64,000 nucleotides of DNA from Bermanella sp040371755 (GTDB lineage Bacteria > Pseudomonadota > Gammaproteobacteria > Pseudomonadales > Oceanobacteraceae): positions 558,001 through 622,000 of the forward strand of contig NZ_BAABWE010000001.1 of NCBI RefSeq assembly GCF_040371755.1, written 5' to 3'. Shown piece by piece: positions 9,304 through 18,801 of the stretch. Position numbers and translations under genes: made by a program. The notes beneath the pieces are model-generated. The model did no database searches and was not told the origin of the DNA. It saw nothing but the letters and a program-made list of their open reading frames with translations. Positions within the stretch are counted from its first letter, which is position 1; every line of letters starts with the position of its first letter.

Positions 9304-10341
9304 TTATGGTGCAGGGTTCGGCTGTAATGTGTGCACTTTCTCAATTTCTGTTAATACATCACCACTTAAGATTAAATCAACCGATGCTATGTTTTCTTTT
9401 AATTGCGCCATACTGGTGGCCCCAATGATATTGCTATCCACAAAGCTTTGTTGATTTACAAATGCCAAGCTCATTTGTGCAGGGGTCAATTTAAACTCTT
9501 TGGCAATATCCACATAAGATTGTGTGGCTTCAAGTGCTTGCGGATTGGTATAACGCACAAAGCGATCAAACAATGTTAAACGACCATCCTCTGGTGGTGT
9601 TTCACCTAAATACTTTCCGCTTAAGGCACCAAATGCCATGGGGCTATACGCTAACAAGCTAATGTTCTCTCGGTGGCTAATTTCTGCTAAACCAATTTCA
9701 TAAGTACGATTCAACAAATTATATGGGTTTTGTATAGAAACTGGTTTGGCAAGTCCATGCACTTCACACAAGCTTAATGCTTTCATTACACCCCAAGGGG
9801 TTTCATTGCTAAAACCCCAATGACGTACCTTGCCCTGTTTCACCAGTTCGTCCATGGCTTGCAGGCTTTCTAGTAGAGGTGTCATGCTTTCGTTGTCATT
9901 GGCTTTGTAGCCAAGCTGGCCAAAATAGTTAGTACTGCGATCAGGCCAATGCAACTGATACAAATCCACGTAGTCGGTTTGCAAACGAGCTAAGCTGGTG
10001 TCGATGGCTTGATTAATGTGCTCTTTGGTTAAACGGGGGCCATTCCTTAAGTAAGTTAATCCATTTCCCGGCCCTGCTACCTTGGTGGCTAAAATGATAT
10101 CGTCTCGCTTACCACGCTTGTTCAGCCAAGTACCAATGTATTGCTCGGTTAATCCCTGAGTTTTCGGCTTGGGCGGCACCGGATACATTTCAGCGGTATC
10201 AATAAAATTAATGTCTTGCGCTAAGGCGTAGTCTAATTGTTCGTGGGCCTGTGCTTCTGAGTTTTGCTCGCCCCAAGTCATGGTGCCTAAACATATTAAG
10301 CTTACGTCTATGTCTGTATTACCCAACTTTTTAAATTTCAT
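9304..10341 (-). CDS. tas: NADP(H)-dependent aldo/keto reductase Tas
   Basis: The 345 residues follow E. coli Tas almost from end to end (LGTMTWGEQNSEAQAHEQLDYA, AEMYPVPP, TQGLTEQYIG, QNPYNLLNR). The aldo/keto reductase tetrad is Asp48, Tyr53, Lys87 and His131 (LYQLHWPD). The physiological substrate of Tas is not established; the E. coli gene was found as a suppressor of tyrosine auxotrophy. The gene faces away from the broken AraC gene upstream. Confidence 0.9.
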   Translation of the reverse strand: MKFKKLGNTDIDVSLICLGTMTWGEQNSEAQAHEQLDYALAQDINFIDTAEMYPVPPKPKTQGLTEQYIGTWLNKRGKRDDIILATKVAGPGNGLTYLRNGPRLTKEHINQAIDTSLARLQTDYVDLYQLHWPDRSTNYFGQLGYKANDNESMTPLLESLQAMDELVKQGKVRHWGFSNETPWGVMKALSLCEVHGLAKPVSIQNPYNLLNRTYEIGLAEISHRENISLLAYSPMAFGALSGKYLGETPPEDGRLTLFDRFVRYTNPQALEATQSYVDIAKEFKLTPAQMSLAFVNQQSFVDSNIIGATSMAQLKENIASVDLILSGDVLTEIEKVHTLQPNPAP

Positions 10342-10451
10342 AATTCACCTTAATATGCATTATTATTGTCAGCTACCCTAGTCGATTCAGCCCTGCTTCA
10401 CAACGTGCCTCTTTGGGACGCTTTGTTTTATTGCTTATGTAATACCAAGGC

Positions 10452-10634
10452 TCAATTTTTTTGGATTGACCATCGCTTTTTAGCCTTCAAAAAACTACTC
10501 ACATCAGTAAACCCTAAGGTGTCAGCTAAAGCCGCAGAGCTTAGTATATGTTCTTCAAGTGACTGAAAACGAATCTGTCTAAATTGTTCAAGTAATTCAG
10601 AAAACCCAACACCCTCTTGCTTTTTCAAAAGCCA
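10452..10634 (-). pseudogene. AraC-family transcription regulator, C-terminal remnant
   Basis: Between an in-frame TAA (10635-10637) and TGA (10452-10454) the minus strand reads WLLKKQEGVGFSELLEQFRQ, then LEEHILSSAALADTLGFTD and SSFLKAKKRWS. This is the double helix-turn-helix of AraC regulators (usual text EGxSFxELLxxxR, LSxxEIAxxLGFSDxSxFxRAFKRW). The first helix-turn-helix, the whole ligand domain and a start are missing, and the end stops before the usual SPxxYR. It is a dead fragment about 60 codons long, perhaps once the regulator of tas. Confidence 0.65.
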
Positions 10635-10735
10635 TTAATACACACATTAATGGCAACGGTTTCAAAGGGAGAATGAGCCAGCCTATTGTTGATATCATCA
10701 TTCGCCATGAACAAAACCATTTATTTGATTAATAA

Positions 10736-10769
10736 AAAAAACCGATAAGCTTTTACTTATCGGTTTTTC
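10736..10769 (-). terminator. Bidirectional terminator after the lipoprotein gene
   Basis: AACCGATAAG and CTTATCGGTT pair perfectly over ten bases around CTTTTA, with A run on the left and T run on the right. It lies 26 bases after the stop of the gene at 10795 and can act in both directions. Confidence 0.85.
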
Positions 10770-10794
10770 TAAATTTACTTAACTGAATATATAA

Positions 10795-11502
10795 TTAATC
10801 TTGAATTTTACAGTTACGCCATTCACAGCGAATCAAGAAAAAGCTGTTATCCGCACAGGTTGCCTCTAATACCTCATTAGGGCCATCGGCTTTTAAGGTA
10901 CGTACTTTAGGGTTTACACAACCTTCACGCTTGGTTAGACGCTCAACTGCAAATGCACTGCGTGAGTATTTTTTATGAGATTTATCTTCAATTTCACTCA
11001 TTTTAATGTATAAGTCTTGACCTTTAGAATCATGCTGTTGTTGCAGTTTAACTAGCAACGGATACATGTTTGAATCTTCGCGTAAGTCCATGTTACCGTC
11101 ACGATATTCAGCCATAGTACCTAAACATGTTTCTGTTTTATCTCCTTCTGCTAACAATTCTTTCACATGTTGTTCTGCTTCATTAACAATATCAAATGTT
11201 AAGCCCATAGCTAAACGGGCACCGGTTTCTTGACGATTATCCGTCAGGGTAATTAAGTTGTAGCTAAGACCGTAATCTGCCGCTTCTACTAGGCTGCCAT
11301 TACGTTTCCACCAGCTACGGTACCCGCGCCATGCGGCTTGTTTGGCGGTCACGCTTATGTCGCTACACGTATCGGTTAATTTACGTACGATAACGTCTTG
11401 AACCAGTGCATAGCTAATGGCCTGTTCATCTGGTGTTCTTGAGTTGCTGCTACAGGCACTGATGGCCAGTACACACATGATTAAGGTTAATCGCTGAAGC
11501 AC
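10795..11502 (-). CDS. Hypothetical lipoprotein, 235 residues
   Basis: The start MLQRLTLIMCVLAISACSSN has a lipobox (AISAC, Cys17), so the protein should be a membrane-anchored lipoprotein. Serine at +2 suggests transport to the outer membrane by the Lol rule. I do not recognise the mature domain. It contains several cysteines (TCSD, ETCLG, EGCVN, ATCADN, RCEWRNCK). The glutaredoxin-like gene ends 21 bases upstream, so both are probably on one transcript. Confidence 0.7.
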   Translation of the reverse strand: MLQRLTLIMCVLAISACSSNSRTPDEQAISYALVQDVIVRKLTDTCSDISVTAKQAAWRGYRSWWKRNGSLVEAADYGLSYNLITLTDNRQETGARLAMGLTFDIVNEAEQHVKELLAEGDKTETCLGTMAEYRDGNMDLREDSNMYPLLVKLQQQHDSKGQDLYIKMSEIEDKSHKKYSRSAFAVERLTKREGCVNPKVRTLKADGPNEVLEATCADNSFFLIRCEWRNCKIQD

Positions 11503-11523
11503 TTGGGCCTCCTTAGGTTTTAG

Positions 11524-11772
11524 TTATTTGTTTTTATTAAGTGACTCTAGCCAATGAATTAATTGCTGTTCATCAAATGGCCAGCCAAGTTCTTGCTCTT
11601 GCTGAAACATTAACACAGGAATGCGCATGCCGTATTGCTCTACCAAGGCGTCGTCGTTGGCGATATCCACATATTCTGTAGAGTAACCAAAAACCGGGGC
11701 AATACGCTTAACGATTGACTCTGCCACTTCACATAGATGACAACCCGAGGTGCCTAAGAGCTGGATTTGCAC
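11524..11772 (-). CDS. Glutaredoxin-family (DUF836-type) small thiol protein, GTG start
   Basis: The product has about 82 residues. It starts MQIQLLGTSGCHLCE and carries a redox pair CHLC, then MRIPVLMF with the cis-proline, and a C-terminal helix. This is the short thioredoxin fold of glutaredoxin-like DUF836 proteins. I choose GTG at 11772 because it stands eight bases after a strong TAGGA ribosome site and fits the family N-terminus. A longer frame reaches an ATG at 11820, but its extra 16 residues look like leader. It is the first gene of a pair with the lipoprotein. Confidence 0.75.
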   Translation of the reverse strand: MQIQLLGTSGCHLCEVAESIVKRIAPVFGYSTEYVDIANDDALVEQYGMRIPVLMFQQEQELGWPFDEQQLIHWLESLNKNK

Positions 11773-11834
11773 GGTATTTCCTAGAAGTTTTGAATCTCCT
11801 GAGAATACCATGGTACGCAAGAATTAAAAACGTC

Positions 11835-11880
11835 AGCCATAAAAAATGGGTAATCATAAGATTACCCATTTTTTATGGCT
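11835..11880 (-). terminator. Long bidirectional terminator hairpin
   Basis: The arms of 21 bases (AGCCATAAAAAATGGGTAATC and its exact complement) flank an ATAA loop. It lies just after the stop of the DUF5610 gene (minus strand) and in front of the glutaredoxin gene. The perfect stem is unusually long. Confidence 0.8.
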
Positions 11881-11891
11881 TTGATCACTAT

Positions 11892-13025
11892 TTACGCGTT
11901 TAGATTATCAAGCATAGGCTTTAGTAAGTCAGGGATCTGGCTTTTACCTAATTGCTCACTTACTTGATCCATTTGCTCAAATAAACCCTCAAGCAATGAA
12001 CGAGAATTAGCAAAATGGCTGGCTTCCTCATATGCCGCTTTCACCCCTTGGGCAAAGTCAGCAAGGGGTTGTGCTAAGCCTTTAGGTAGTAAATCGTCAT
12101 ATCCTTTACCCTTACTTGAGCCAGCTAATGCATCACCTTGCATAGCGCCATATTCAGAAGCACTTACATGGCTTTGTTTTAGATTTAAGCTAAATTGTGC
12201 GATTTGATCTGCGTCGCTGGTTAAATTCATGGCCATATCAAAAGCTGTGCCTAAATCGCCACTATAAAACTCACCGGCTAAATCATTCACTTGCGCCATT
12301 AAAGACTCGATAGCGGCCATTTCATCGTCGTTTAAGTTACCTTCTACCATTAAACTGAAACCTGAACGGTTAGTCTCTTCGCTTAAACTGGCGTATAGCT
12401 GGGTGTCACCATCATTGGCTGCTAGTGCTGCTTTATAAGACTCGTAGTCGCTCATGGCTTTGATTTTCACTACATCCCCTTCTTGGGTTGTCAGTTCAAA
12501 TTCAAAGTTGTTTTTGGTGCGCTCGTAGGCTTTACCGTATTCAACGGTATTGGCTTTGAATATCTCCTGATTTGGATTGAAGGTGCCTTCTTTTAGCTGA
12601 TCAATGCCGTCATATATGCCTTGTTCGGCCGCATCAATCTTTTCTGCCAAAGGTTCATCCATTTTATTTAGAGCATCAATTTGCTCTCTAGCTTGCTTAA
12701 AGCCAGTTTCTACACCGCTTTGAGCCGCTTCAAATAAGGAGTTAAGATCGGCTTCACTGGCTCCATTTGCACGAGCTTGGTCGATACGCTTACCAATATG
12801 CTGCATAACCGTGTCAACAACAGCATCTACATCAAATAGGCTTTTAGCTTCAGAGACGGTTTTCTCAGGGGGTAGATCTACACCTAGGTTGTCCTTTAAT
12901 GCATTCCCTAGACGTTGATGGGCAAATTTGTCTTGATCAAGTTTTTCTTCAGCCATAACTTTTGGCTGTACAGGCTGAGAATACAGGTTAGATTTATTGA
13001 ATAACGCAGAGTTAAACGACAACAT
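11892..13025 (-). CDS. DUF5610 domain-containing protein
   Basis: The 377-residue acidic protein has no signal peptide and no membrane helix. The first third (FAHQRLGNALKDNLGVDLPPE, then SLFDVDAVVDTVMQHIGKRI) is the DUF5610 pattern found in gammaproteobacteria. The remainder is mostly helical with a short beta-rich segment (NFEFELTTQEGDVVKIKAMS). Its function is unknown. Many such proteins begin, like this one, with a hydrophilic MLSFNSALFNKS-type end. It is a single gene with its own terminator and is divergent from the desaturase. Confidence 0.7.
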   Translation of the reverse strand: MLSFNSALFNKSNLYSQPVQPKVMAEEKLDQDKFAHQRLGNALKDNLGVDLPPEKTVSEAKSLFDVDAVVDTVMQHIGKRIDQARANGASEADLNSLFEAAQSGVETGFKQAREQIDALNKMDEPLAEKIDAAEQGIYDGIDQLKEGTFNPNQEIFKANTVEYGKAYERTKNNFEFELTTQEGDVVKIKAMSDYESYKAALAANDGDTQLYASLSEETNRSGFSLMVEGNLNDDEMAAIESLMAQVNDLAGEFYSGDLGTAFDMAMNLTSDADQIAQFSLNLKQSHVSASEYGAMQGDALAGSSKGKGYDDLLPKGLAQPLADFAQGVKAAYEEASHFANSRSLLEGLFEQMDQVSEQLGKSQIPDLLKPMLDNLNA

Positions 13026-13331
13026 GGCACACCTCTGAGTGATCTTGGTAGCCAGCCTTGGCCAAAATTAATTAAGTGATACCCACTTATCGACTAATAG
13101 AGGATTTTCTTTAGCTTATTTACCCTGCTGAGTTATTCTTTTTTTGTATTATAGGGAATTGAATTTCATGTTTTAGTTCTAAAAATGGCCATGAGAGTCG
13201 TTTTAAATGGATTAACTCTCATATTTAATCTCGTGATGATTCATATAGCCAATCTTTCTAAAATTAACCCGCCACCCAATCATAACGGCTAACCACCTTC
13301 AGCTCGATTCATTAAGGCCTGCTAGGATTAT
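13026..13331. other. Divergent intergenic region
   Basis: About 300 AT-rich bases between the DUF5610 gene and the desaturase gene. It should hold the promoters of both. I see an AGGA ribosome site just before 13332 but no operator, repeat or small gene that I can support. Confidence 0.5.
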
Positions 13332-14387
13332 ATGTATCAACAAAGTTTTAGATGTGACGTTATGAAGACTGATCACAATTGCATTGCAACTAAGAATATT
13401 CAAAACGCTATCCGCCAAGCAGGTGCAGATTTGAAAGTGGCTCACCCCATTTTACGCCATCAAAATGCCATTGGTTTGATCATTGGACTAATTGCATTTA
13501 TAGGCATGATTGCCTCTGGTTTAGGATACATTTACGGATTTATTCCGGCTTGGCTCTGTATTCTATGCAGCGCTTTTTTTGCAGCTATTAGTCATGAGCT
13601 AGAACACGATTTAATTCATCGCTTGTACTTCCGTAAACAGCCTTTAATTCAAAATATGATGATGGCCATAGTTTGGATTATGCGCCCAAACACGATAAAC
13701 CCATGGTTTCGACGTCAATTACACTTTAACCATCATAAAGTTTCCGGTACTCAAAACGATGTGGAAGAACGCATATTGGGTAATGGTATGACGTTTGGCA
13801 TTAAACGAATAGTGGCATCGTTAGATGGTTTTTTATCTATAACCATACGCATCAAAGAATTAAGTAGCATGAAGGGTTATCAATATTTAAGCTTTGCTTT
13901 TAAAGGTGCACCATTAACCCACATATATGTCGTTAGTTTGTATGGTTATTTAACCTTTTTGACTTTCGATTTATTCAACCTAAATACCCTTCTAGGCTTT
14001 GAATACACTTCTTGGTTTTTAGATGTTTTAAATTGGGTGGAAGTGATGTTAGTGGTTTGGATTATTCCAAATGCATTACGTGCTTTTTGTCTGCACAATA
14101 TGACTGCTGCATTGCATTATTATGGAGATGTGGATTCTCTGTTAAAGCAGTGCCAGATCATGAACCATTGGTCATTACTACCATTACAGTTGTTTTGTTG
14201 TAATTTTGGTGCCACTCACGCTATTCATCATTTTGTAGTGAGTCAGCCATTTTATTTACGTCAAATGGTGGCAAAAAAGGTATACCCTGTCCTGCAAGAA
14301 AACGGGGTGCGATTTAATGATTTTGAAAGTGTATTGAGAGCCAACCGTTTTGCTAAAAAACCTGAAGCGTTAACACCTCAGGCCTAA
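13332..14387 (+). CDS. Membrane fatty acid desaturase / hydroxylase family protein
   Basis: The 351 residues form a di-iron membrane enzyme. Two hydrophobic helices (about 46-90) come before the first histidine box HELEHD (His88, His92). The second box HFNHH is at 131-135, and the third is THAIHH near residue 290, followed by a helical tail. Such enzymes introduce a double bond or a hydroxyl group into acyl chains or related lipids. The exact substrate cannot be read. The start with an AGGA site six bases upstream is chosen; a second ATG lies at 13362. Confidence 0.8.
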   Translation: MYQQSFRCDVMKTDHNCIATKNIQNAIRQAGADLKVAHPILRHQNAIGLIIGLIAFIGMIASGLGYIYGFIPAWLCILCSAFFAAISHELEHDLIHRLYFRKQPLIQNMMMAIVWIMRPNTINPWFRRQLHFNHHKVSGTQNDVEERILGNGMTFGIKRIVASLDGFLSITIRIKELSSMKGYQYLSFAFKGAPLTHIYVVSLYGYLTFLTFDLFNLNTLLGFEYTSWFLDVLNWVEVMLVVWIIPNALRAFCLHNMTAALHYYGDVDSLLKQCQIMNHWSLLPLQLFCCNFGATHAIHHFVVSQPFYLRQMVAKKVYPVLQENGVRFNDFESVLRANRFAKKPEALTPQA

Positions 14388-14425
14388 CTGTTTGTAACAA
14401 GCTAGCTCCTATTAGTAGGGCTTTT

Positions 14426-14917
14426 TTATTTTCCTTCAAATCGCTTATTTTGATAGTTTTTTTCCACATGACTGGCCGGATATACTTGGCCGCTCATAGC
14501 GATATAACTTCCAGCTGTCATTCCTTGTGACATTAACGCACCAATCGCTGTTCCAATATTAAATACAGCGTCTGTTTCTGTAAATGCAGCAGGTTGCATT
14601 GCCCCTGTAAATACTATGGTTTTATCCTCCTGTTCACCAATGGTTTGTGCACTTTTCACCATGGTGTCGGTGCCATGTGTTATAAGGATTTTTTTATGCT
14701 GAGTCCTGTGAATGATATCTTTTAAGGTGTTTCTATCGCCATCTGTCAATTCAAGGCTGTCTTTACGGCATATCTCTATACATTCAAAATCAAACGCCAC
14801 ATTCATGTTATTTAATATCTTTGCAACGACAGGTTCGCCCACTTGAAACTCACTTAGGGCATCAAAATACACTTTATCAATGGTGCCGCCTGTTGTGATT
14901 ACTAATAAAGATTCCAT
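14426..14917 (-). CDS. Short asparaginase N-domain protein
   Basis: The 163-residue protein contains only the N-terminal domain of type I/II asparaginases. The first threonine motif is ITTGGTIDK (about 7-15) and the second is THGTDTM (about 80-86), so both nucleophile motifs are present. The C-terminal domain of normal 330-residue asparaginases is missing. Stand-alone forms of this length are known in gammaproteobacteria, so this is probably a real gene and not a truncation. Whether it hydrolyses asparagine is not known. Confidence 0.7.
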   Translation of the reverse strand: MESLLVITTGGTIDKVYFDALSEFQVGEPVVAKILNNMNVAFDFECIEICRKDSLELTDGDRNTLKDIIHRTQHKKILITHGTDTMVKSAQTIGEQEDKTIVFTGAMQPAAFTETDAVFNIGTAIGALMSQGMTAGSYIAMSGQVYPASHVEKNYQNKRFEGK

Positions 14918-14993
14918 ATATGGCCACGCTTAACTATTTTTAAATTAGTTACATTATGATGCTAAAACTGGGATTTACGAATTTATTTTATGC

Positions 14994-15024
14994 AAAAAAA
15001 AGAGCAGCCAAAGCTGCTCTTTTT
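14994..15024 (-). terminator. Terminator after ihfA
   Basis: AGAGCAGC and GCTGCTCT pair around CAAA, with A run before and T run after. It closes the long minus-strand unit ending in ihfA and can work in both directions. Confidence 0.85.
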
Positions 15025-15039
15025 CACCAATGTATAACG

Positions 15040-15336
15040 TTATTCTTCGTTATATGCTTCTACTTGTACTTTTAATTTTTGACCTGGACGAAACGTGACC
15101 ACACAACGAGCAGAGATAGGAATCTCTTCACCGGTTTTGGGGTTGCGCCCAGGGCGCTGCCGTTTTTCTCTCAGATCAAAATTACCAAATCCAGACAGTT
15201 TGACTTGTTCTTTTTCGGTTAAACAAGTGCGGATCTCTTCAAAGAAGACATCGACCATTTCTTTGGCCTCACGCTTGTTTATGCCAAGTTCGTCAAATAG
15301 CTTTTCTGCCATATCAGCCTTGGTGATCGCGGTCAT
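15040..15336 (-). CDS. ihfA: Integration host factor subunit alpha
   Basis: IHF bends DNA strongly in promoters, recombination and replication sites. The 98 residues match E. coli IhfA throughout (LFDELGINKREAKEMVD, QVKLSGFGNFDLREK, GRNPKTGEEIPISAR, VVTFRPGQKLK), including the intercalating proline in the beta arm. I place the start at ATG 15336 (MTAITKADMAEK), with an AGGT ribosome site, because longer frames add residues not found in the family. It follows pheT with a single base between them, as in other gammaproteobacteria, so it is coupled to tRNA synthetase expression. Confidence 0.97.
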   Translation of the reverse strand: MTAITKADMAEKLFDELGINKREAKEMVDVFFEEIRTCLTEKEQVKLSGFGNFDLREKRQRPGRNPKTGEEIPISARCVVTFRPGQKLKVQVEAYNEE

Positions 15337-15337
15337 A

Positions 15338-17722
15338 CTAACCTCGTAGTTGTGCACCTAATCCTTCAGCCAGTTCAGTGACAATAGCATCAACCCAACT
15401 GGTTATTTCTTCATCATTAAGAGTGCGCGAAGGATCTTGCCACGTCAAGCCTAAAGCAAGACTTTTTCTACCATTTTCAATACCTTGGCCACGATAAACG
15501 TCAAAAAGTGTCACATTTTTTAAACAATTCCCGGCTTTGTTGCGAATTGCTTGTTCAACTTGTGACCACTGGGTTGTTTCCTCTAGTACAAAAGCCAAAT
15601 CGCGACTCACTTCAGGGAACTTAGAAACCGAGCCAAATTCTGGCAATTGACCTTGCGTGATGTCATCTAAAAGCAATTCGAATACAAACAAAGGTGTTTT
15701 AATTCCAAGTTGTTTTTGCAGTACCGGATGCAATGCCCCCATCAAACCCACTTGTTTATCACCTTGGTAAATCGCAGCACATTGACCCGGATGTAACGCT
15801 GGATGCTCACCCGCTTCAAACCGATACGTTACACCACCATTAACTGCAAGCATGGCTTCGATGTCACCTTTAAGATCGTAGAAATCCACTTTCTCTGAAT
15901 CGTTTGTCCAGCCTTTTGCAATACGTGAGCCGCAAATTAAACCAGACATCATAGGTTCTTGAATTAACTCACCGTCTTTAGGTACAAAACGCAAGCCCGT
16001 TTCAAATAAACGTACGGTATCTTGTTGACGCTTAAGGTTATGTTCCGCTGCTTTTATGAGACCAACCCATAAGGTCGAACGCATAACCGACATATCCGCT
16101 GAAATTGGATTTGCAAGGGTTAAACCATCAATCTCTGGGTCCACTAATTTTTGAACTTTAGGATCAACAAAACTATATGTAATGGCTTCTTGATAACCAC
16201 GGCTCACCCAGTATTGCTTTAGGGTATTAATTGGGGTTTCAACTTCTGGCTCGCTTTGTAAATCAAGTGCGGCCATAGGCGTTGATACTGGCAGGTTGTT
16301 ATAGCCATGAATGCGGGCGATCTCTTCTATTAGATCCGCTTCAATGCTGATATCAAAACGATAGCTAGGTACGTTTACTGTCCAGCCAGTGTCGTTAGCC
16401 GTTACTTGCATACCCAAACGAGTTAGCATGGTTTCGATGTCGCTGGCTGGTAACTCTAACGCTAATACATCAATAATACGCTGTGCACGCAGCTCAACCG
16501 TTGCCTCTGTTGGCATGTGGGTATCATCTTGTGACACCACTACAGGGCCAACTTGCCCACCACAAATTTCAACAATCAGTTGTGTGGCACGCTCAATTGC
16601 ATCGTTTTGTAAGCGATAATCTACGCCTCGCTCAAAACGGTGCGAAGAGTCTGTATGCAGACCGTAGTTACGAGCTTTGCCAGCAATAGAAACCGGATTG
16701 AAATACGCCACTTCTAAGAAGATATCTTGTGTTTCAGTAGTCACACCTGAATGCTCACCGCCCATTACGCCTGCAATCGCTAATGGCTTAGATGCATCAG
16801 CAATCACTAGGGTATCGGTATTTAGCTCTACTTCTTGGCCGTCTAATAGCGCTAGCTTTTCTTTCTCAGTAGCGTAACGCACGTTAATACCGCCATCGAG
16901 TTTGGCCAAATCAAATGCGTGCATTGGTTGACCCAGTTCTAACAAAACATAGTTAGTCACATCCACAATTGGATCGATTGAACGAATACCGCTGCGGCGC
17001 AGTTTTTCAATCATCCATAAAGGTGTAGCGGCTGAAACATTCACCCCTTTCACTACCCGACCTAAATATTTAGGGCAAGCATCACTGGCTGATAATGTTA
17101 CGGCTACACCATCATCAATTTGAGCCGCCATTGTTTCAATGTTTAATGGTTTAACATCAATATTGTTTAATGTACCCACTTCACGAGCCAAACCTTTCAC
17201 ACTTAAACAGTCCGCACGGTTTGGAGTTAAATCCACTTCGATGATAGTGTCTTCTAGGTTCAAATATTCACGAATATCTTGCCCAACCGGAGCGTCAGCT
17301 GCTAATTCCATTAATCCGTCTGATGATTCTGCCATGCCCATTTCAGATTCGGCGCACAACATACCAAAACTTTCGACACCACGAAGCTTAGCTTTTTTAA
17401 TTTTAAAACCTTTACCATCTGGGGTAGGCAATACAGCTCCGATTTTTGCGAAAGGAATTTTTAATCCTTCACGAACGTTGGCAGCACCACACACAATTTG
17501 AAAGTTTTCTGTGCCGTCAGTGACTTGGCATAAGCTGAGTTTATCAGCATCAGGATGCTGTTCACGTGTCACAACTTGACCAACCACAATACCACTAAAT
17601 TCGGCCGCTACTGGGTCAACTGCATCAACTTCTAAACCCGCCATTGTCACTTGAGCTTCTAACTCTTGTGTTGTCAGGTTTGGGCTTACCCATTCTCTTA
17701 ACCAGCTTTCACTGAATTTCAT
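15338..17722 (-). CDS. pheT: Phenylalanyl-tRNA synthetase beta subunit
   Basis: The 794 residues have the full bacterial order: N-terminal tRNA-binding OB domain (about 40-150, VGQVVTREQHPDADKLSLC), B3/B4 editing domain, B5 domain (about 400-475), catalytic-like core, and the C-terminal anticodon-binding FDX-ACB domain (FPEVSRDLAFVLEE near 700). It forms an alpha2-beta2 enzyme with PheS, 57 bases upstream, and proofreads Tyr-tRNA(Phe). Confidence 0.97.
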   Translation of the reverse strand: MKFSESWLREWVSPNLTTQELEAQVTMAGLEVDAVDPVAAEFSGIVVGQVVTREQHPDADKLSLCQVTDGTENFQIVCGAANVREGLKIPFAKIGAVLPTPDGKGFKIKKAKLRGVESFGMLCAESEMGMAESSDGLMELAADAPVGQDIREYLNLEDTIIEVDLTPNRADCLSVKGLAREVGTLNNIDVKPLNIETMAAQIDDGVAVTLSASDACPKYLGRVVKGVNVSAATPLWMIEKLRRSGIRSIDPIVDVTNYVLLELGQPMHAFDLAKLDGGINVRYATEKEKLALLDGQEVELNTDTLVIADASKPLAIAGVMGGEHSGVTTETQDIFLEVAYFNPVSIAGKARNYGLHTDSSHRFERGVDYRLQNDAIERATQLIVEICGGQVGPVVVSQDDTHMPTEATVELRAQRIIDVLALELPASDIETMLTRLGMQVTANDTGWTVNVPSYRFDISIEADLIEEIARIHGYNNLPVSTPMAALDLQSEPEVETPINTLKQYWVSRGYQEAITYSFVDPKVQKLVDPEIDGLTLANPISADMSVMRSTLWVGLIKAAEHNLKRQQDTVRLFETGLRFVPKDGELIQEPMMSGLICGSRIAKGWTNDSEKVDFYDLKGDIEAMLAVNGGVTYRFEAGEHPALHPGQCAAIYQGDKQVGLMGALHPVLQKQLGIKTPLFVFELLLDDITQGQLPEFGSVSKFPEVSRDLAFVLEETTQWSQVEQAIRNKAGNCLKNVTLFDVYRGQGIENGRKSLALGLTWQDPSRTLNDEEITSWVDAIVTELAEGLGAQLRG

Positions 17723-17779
17723 ATTTGTTTTCCTGAATTCTTTTAGATTTACAAACGTTTAACGATTTTCAACTTCGAA

Positions 17780-18772
17780 TTAATTAAATTGTTCCAAGAA
17801 CTTCACATCATTTTCGAAGAACAAACGTAAATCGTTTACGCCGTAACGCAGCATGGCAAGGCGCTCTACCCCTAAACCAAACGCAAAGCCCATGTATTGC
17901 TCTGGGTCGACACCACTGGCTTGTAATACATTTGGATGTACCATGCCGCAACCACCTACTTCTAACCAACCGGTTTTGCTTGATGCCCATTGAATATCAA
18001 ACTCAGCAGAAGGCTCAGTAAATGGAAAATAAGACGGACGGAAGCGTACACTTAGGTTCTCGTCTTCAAAGAAGGTACGTAGAAATTGTTCAACGGTACC
18101 TTTTAAATCAGCAAAACTGACTTTTTTATCCACTAGCAAACCTTCTACCTGATGGAACATAGGCGTGTGAGTTTGATCGGAATCACAACGATAGACGCGG
18201 CCAGGGCAAATAATACGAATTGGCGGATTTTGTGCTTCCATGGTGCGAATTTGTACAGGGGAGGTATGAGTACGCAATAACTGCTGTGCATCAAAATAGA
18301 ATGTGTCATGCATGGCACGAGCAGGATGATGAGCAGGAATGTTCAATGCATCAAAGTTATGGAAATTATCTTCCACTTCTGGGCCTACCGCCACATTATA
18401 ACCTGCATGCTTGAAGAAATTCTCAATACGCTGAAGCGTGCGTGTTACAGGGTGTAAACCACCTGATTTTTGACCACGACCGGGTAAGGTCACATCAATG
18501 CTTTCTGATTTTAGTTTTTCGGCTAATGCTGCATTTTCTAAGTTGGCTTTTTTAGCACGAATGGCGTCTTCAACTTTTTGCTTGGCTTCATTAATTTTGG
18601 CACCGGCTGCTGGGCGCTCTTCATTACTTAATTTGCCTAACGTTTTTAAAAGCGCAGTGATAGCGCCTTTTTTACCTAAGTAATCAACACGTACTTGATC
18701 AAGCAACTGTACGTCTTGGGCTTGTTCCACTTTCGCCAGTGCTTCGGTTACCAAATGCTGTAGGTTTTCCAA
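17780..18772 (-). CDS. pheS: Phenylalanyl-tRNA synthetase alpha subunit
   Basis: The 330 residues start with the helical coiled coil (about 1-85) that contacts tRNA. The class II core has motif 2 (RIICPGRVYRCDSDQTHTPMFHQVEG) and motif 3 (GFAFGLGVERLAMLRYG). The active-site alanine/glycine discrimination region (FGLGVERLAM) is normal. The ribosome site is GGAG eight bases before the ATG. The leader upstream is long and structured, see the entry at 18802. Confidence 0.97.
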   Translation of the reverse strand: MENLQHLVTEALAKVEQAQDVQLLDQVRVDYLGKKGAITALLKTLGKLSNEERPAAGAKINEAKQKVEDAIRAKKANLENAALAEKLKSESIDVTLPGRGQKSGGLHPVTRTLQRIENFFKHAGYNVAVGPEVEDNFHNFDALNIPAHHPARAMHDTFYFDAQQLLRTHTSPVQIRTMEAQNPPIRIICPGRVYRCDSDQTHTPMFHQVEGLLVDKKVSFADLKGTVEQFLRTFFEDENLSVRFRPSYFPFTEPSAEFDIQWASSKTGWLEVGGCGMVHPNVLQASGVDPEQYMGFAFGLGVERLAMLRYGVNDLRLFFENDVKFLEQFN

Positions 18773-18801
18773 TTTTCCTGCTCCAATTAGCCCAGTATTT
18801 A

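Larger units (their letters stand above)
10342..10794. other. Intergenic stretch with a regulator remnant
   Basis: About 450 bases between tas and the lipoprotein gene. It contains the AraC-type remnant at 10452-10634 and the terminator at 10736-10769. The rest shows no supported gene. A short minus-strand frame (about 10613-10710, reading MANDDINNRLAHSPFETVAI) could be more of the same dead gene, but I cannot prove it. Confidence 0.6.

Noticed and set aside
10366..10566. Plus-strand frame of 66 codons
   Set aside because: It is the opposite strand of the AraC remnant; the minus strand has the recognisable protein text.
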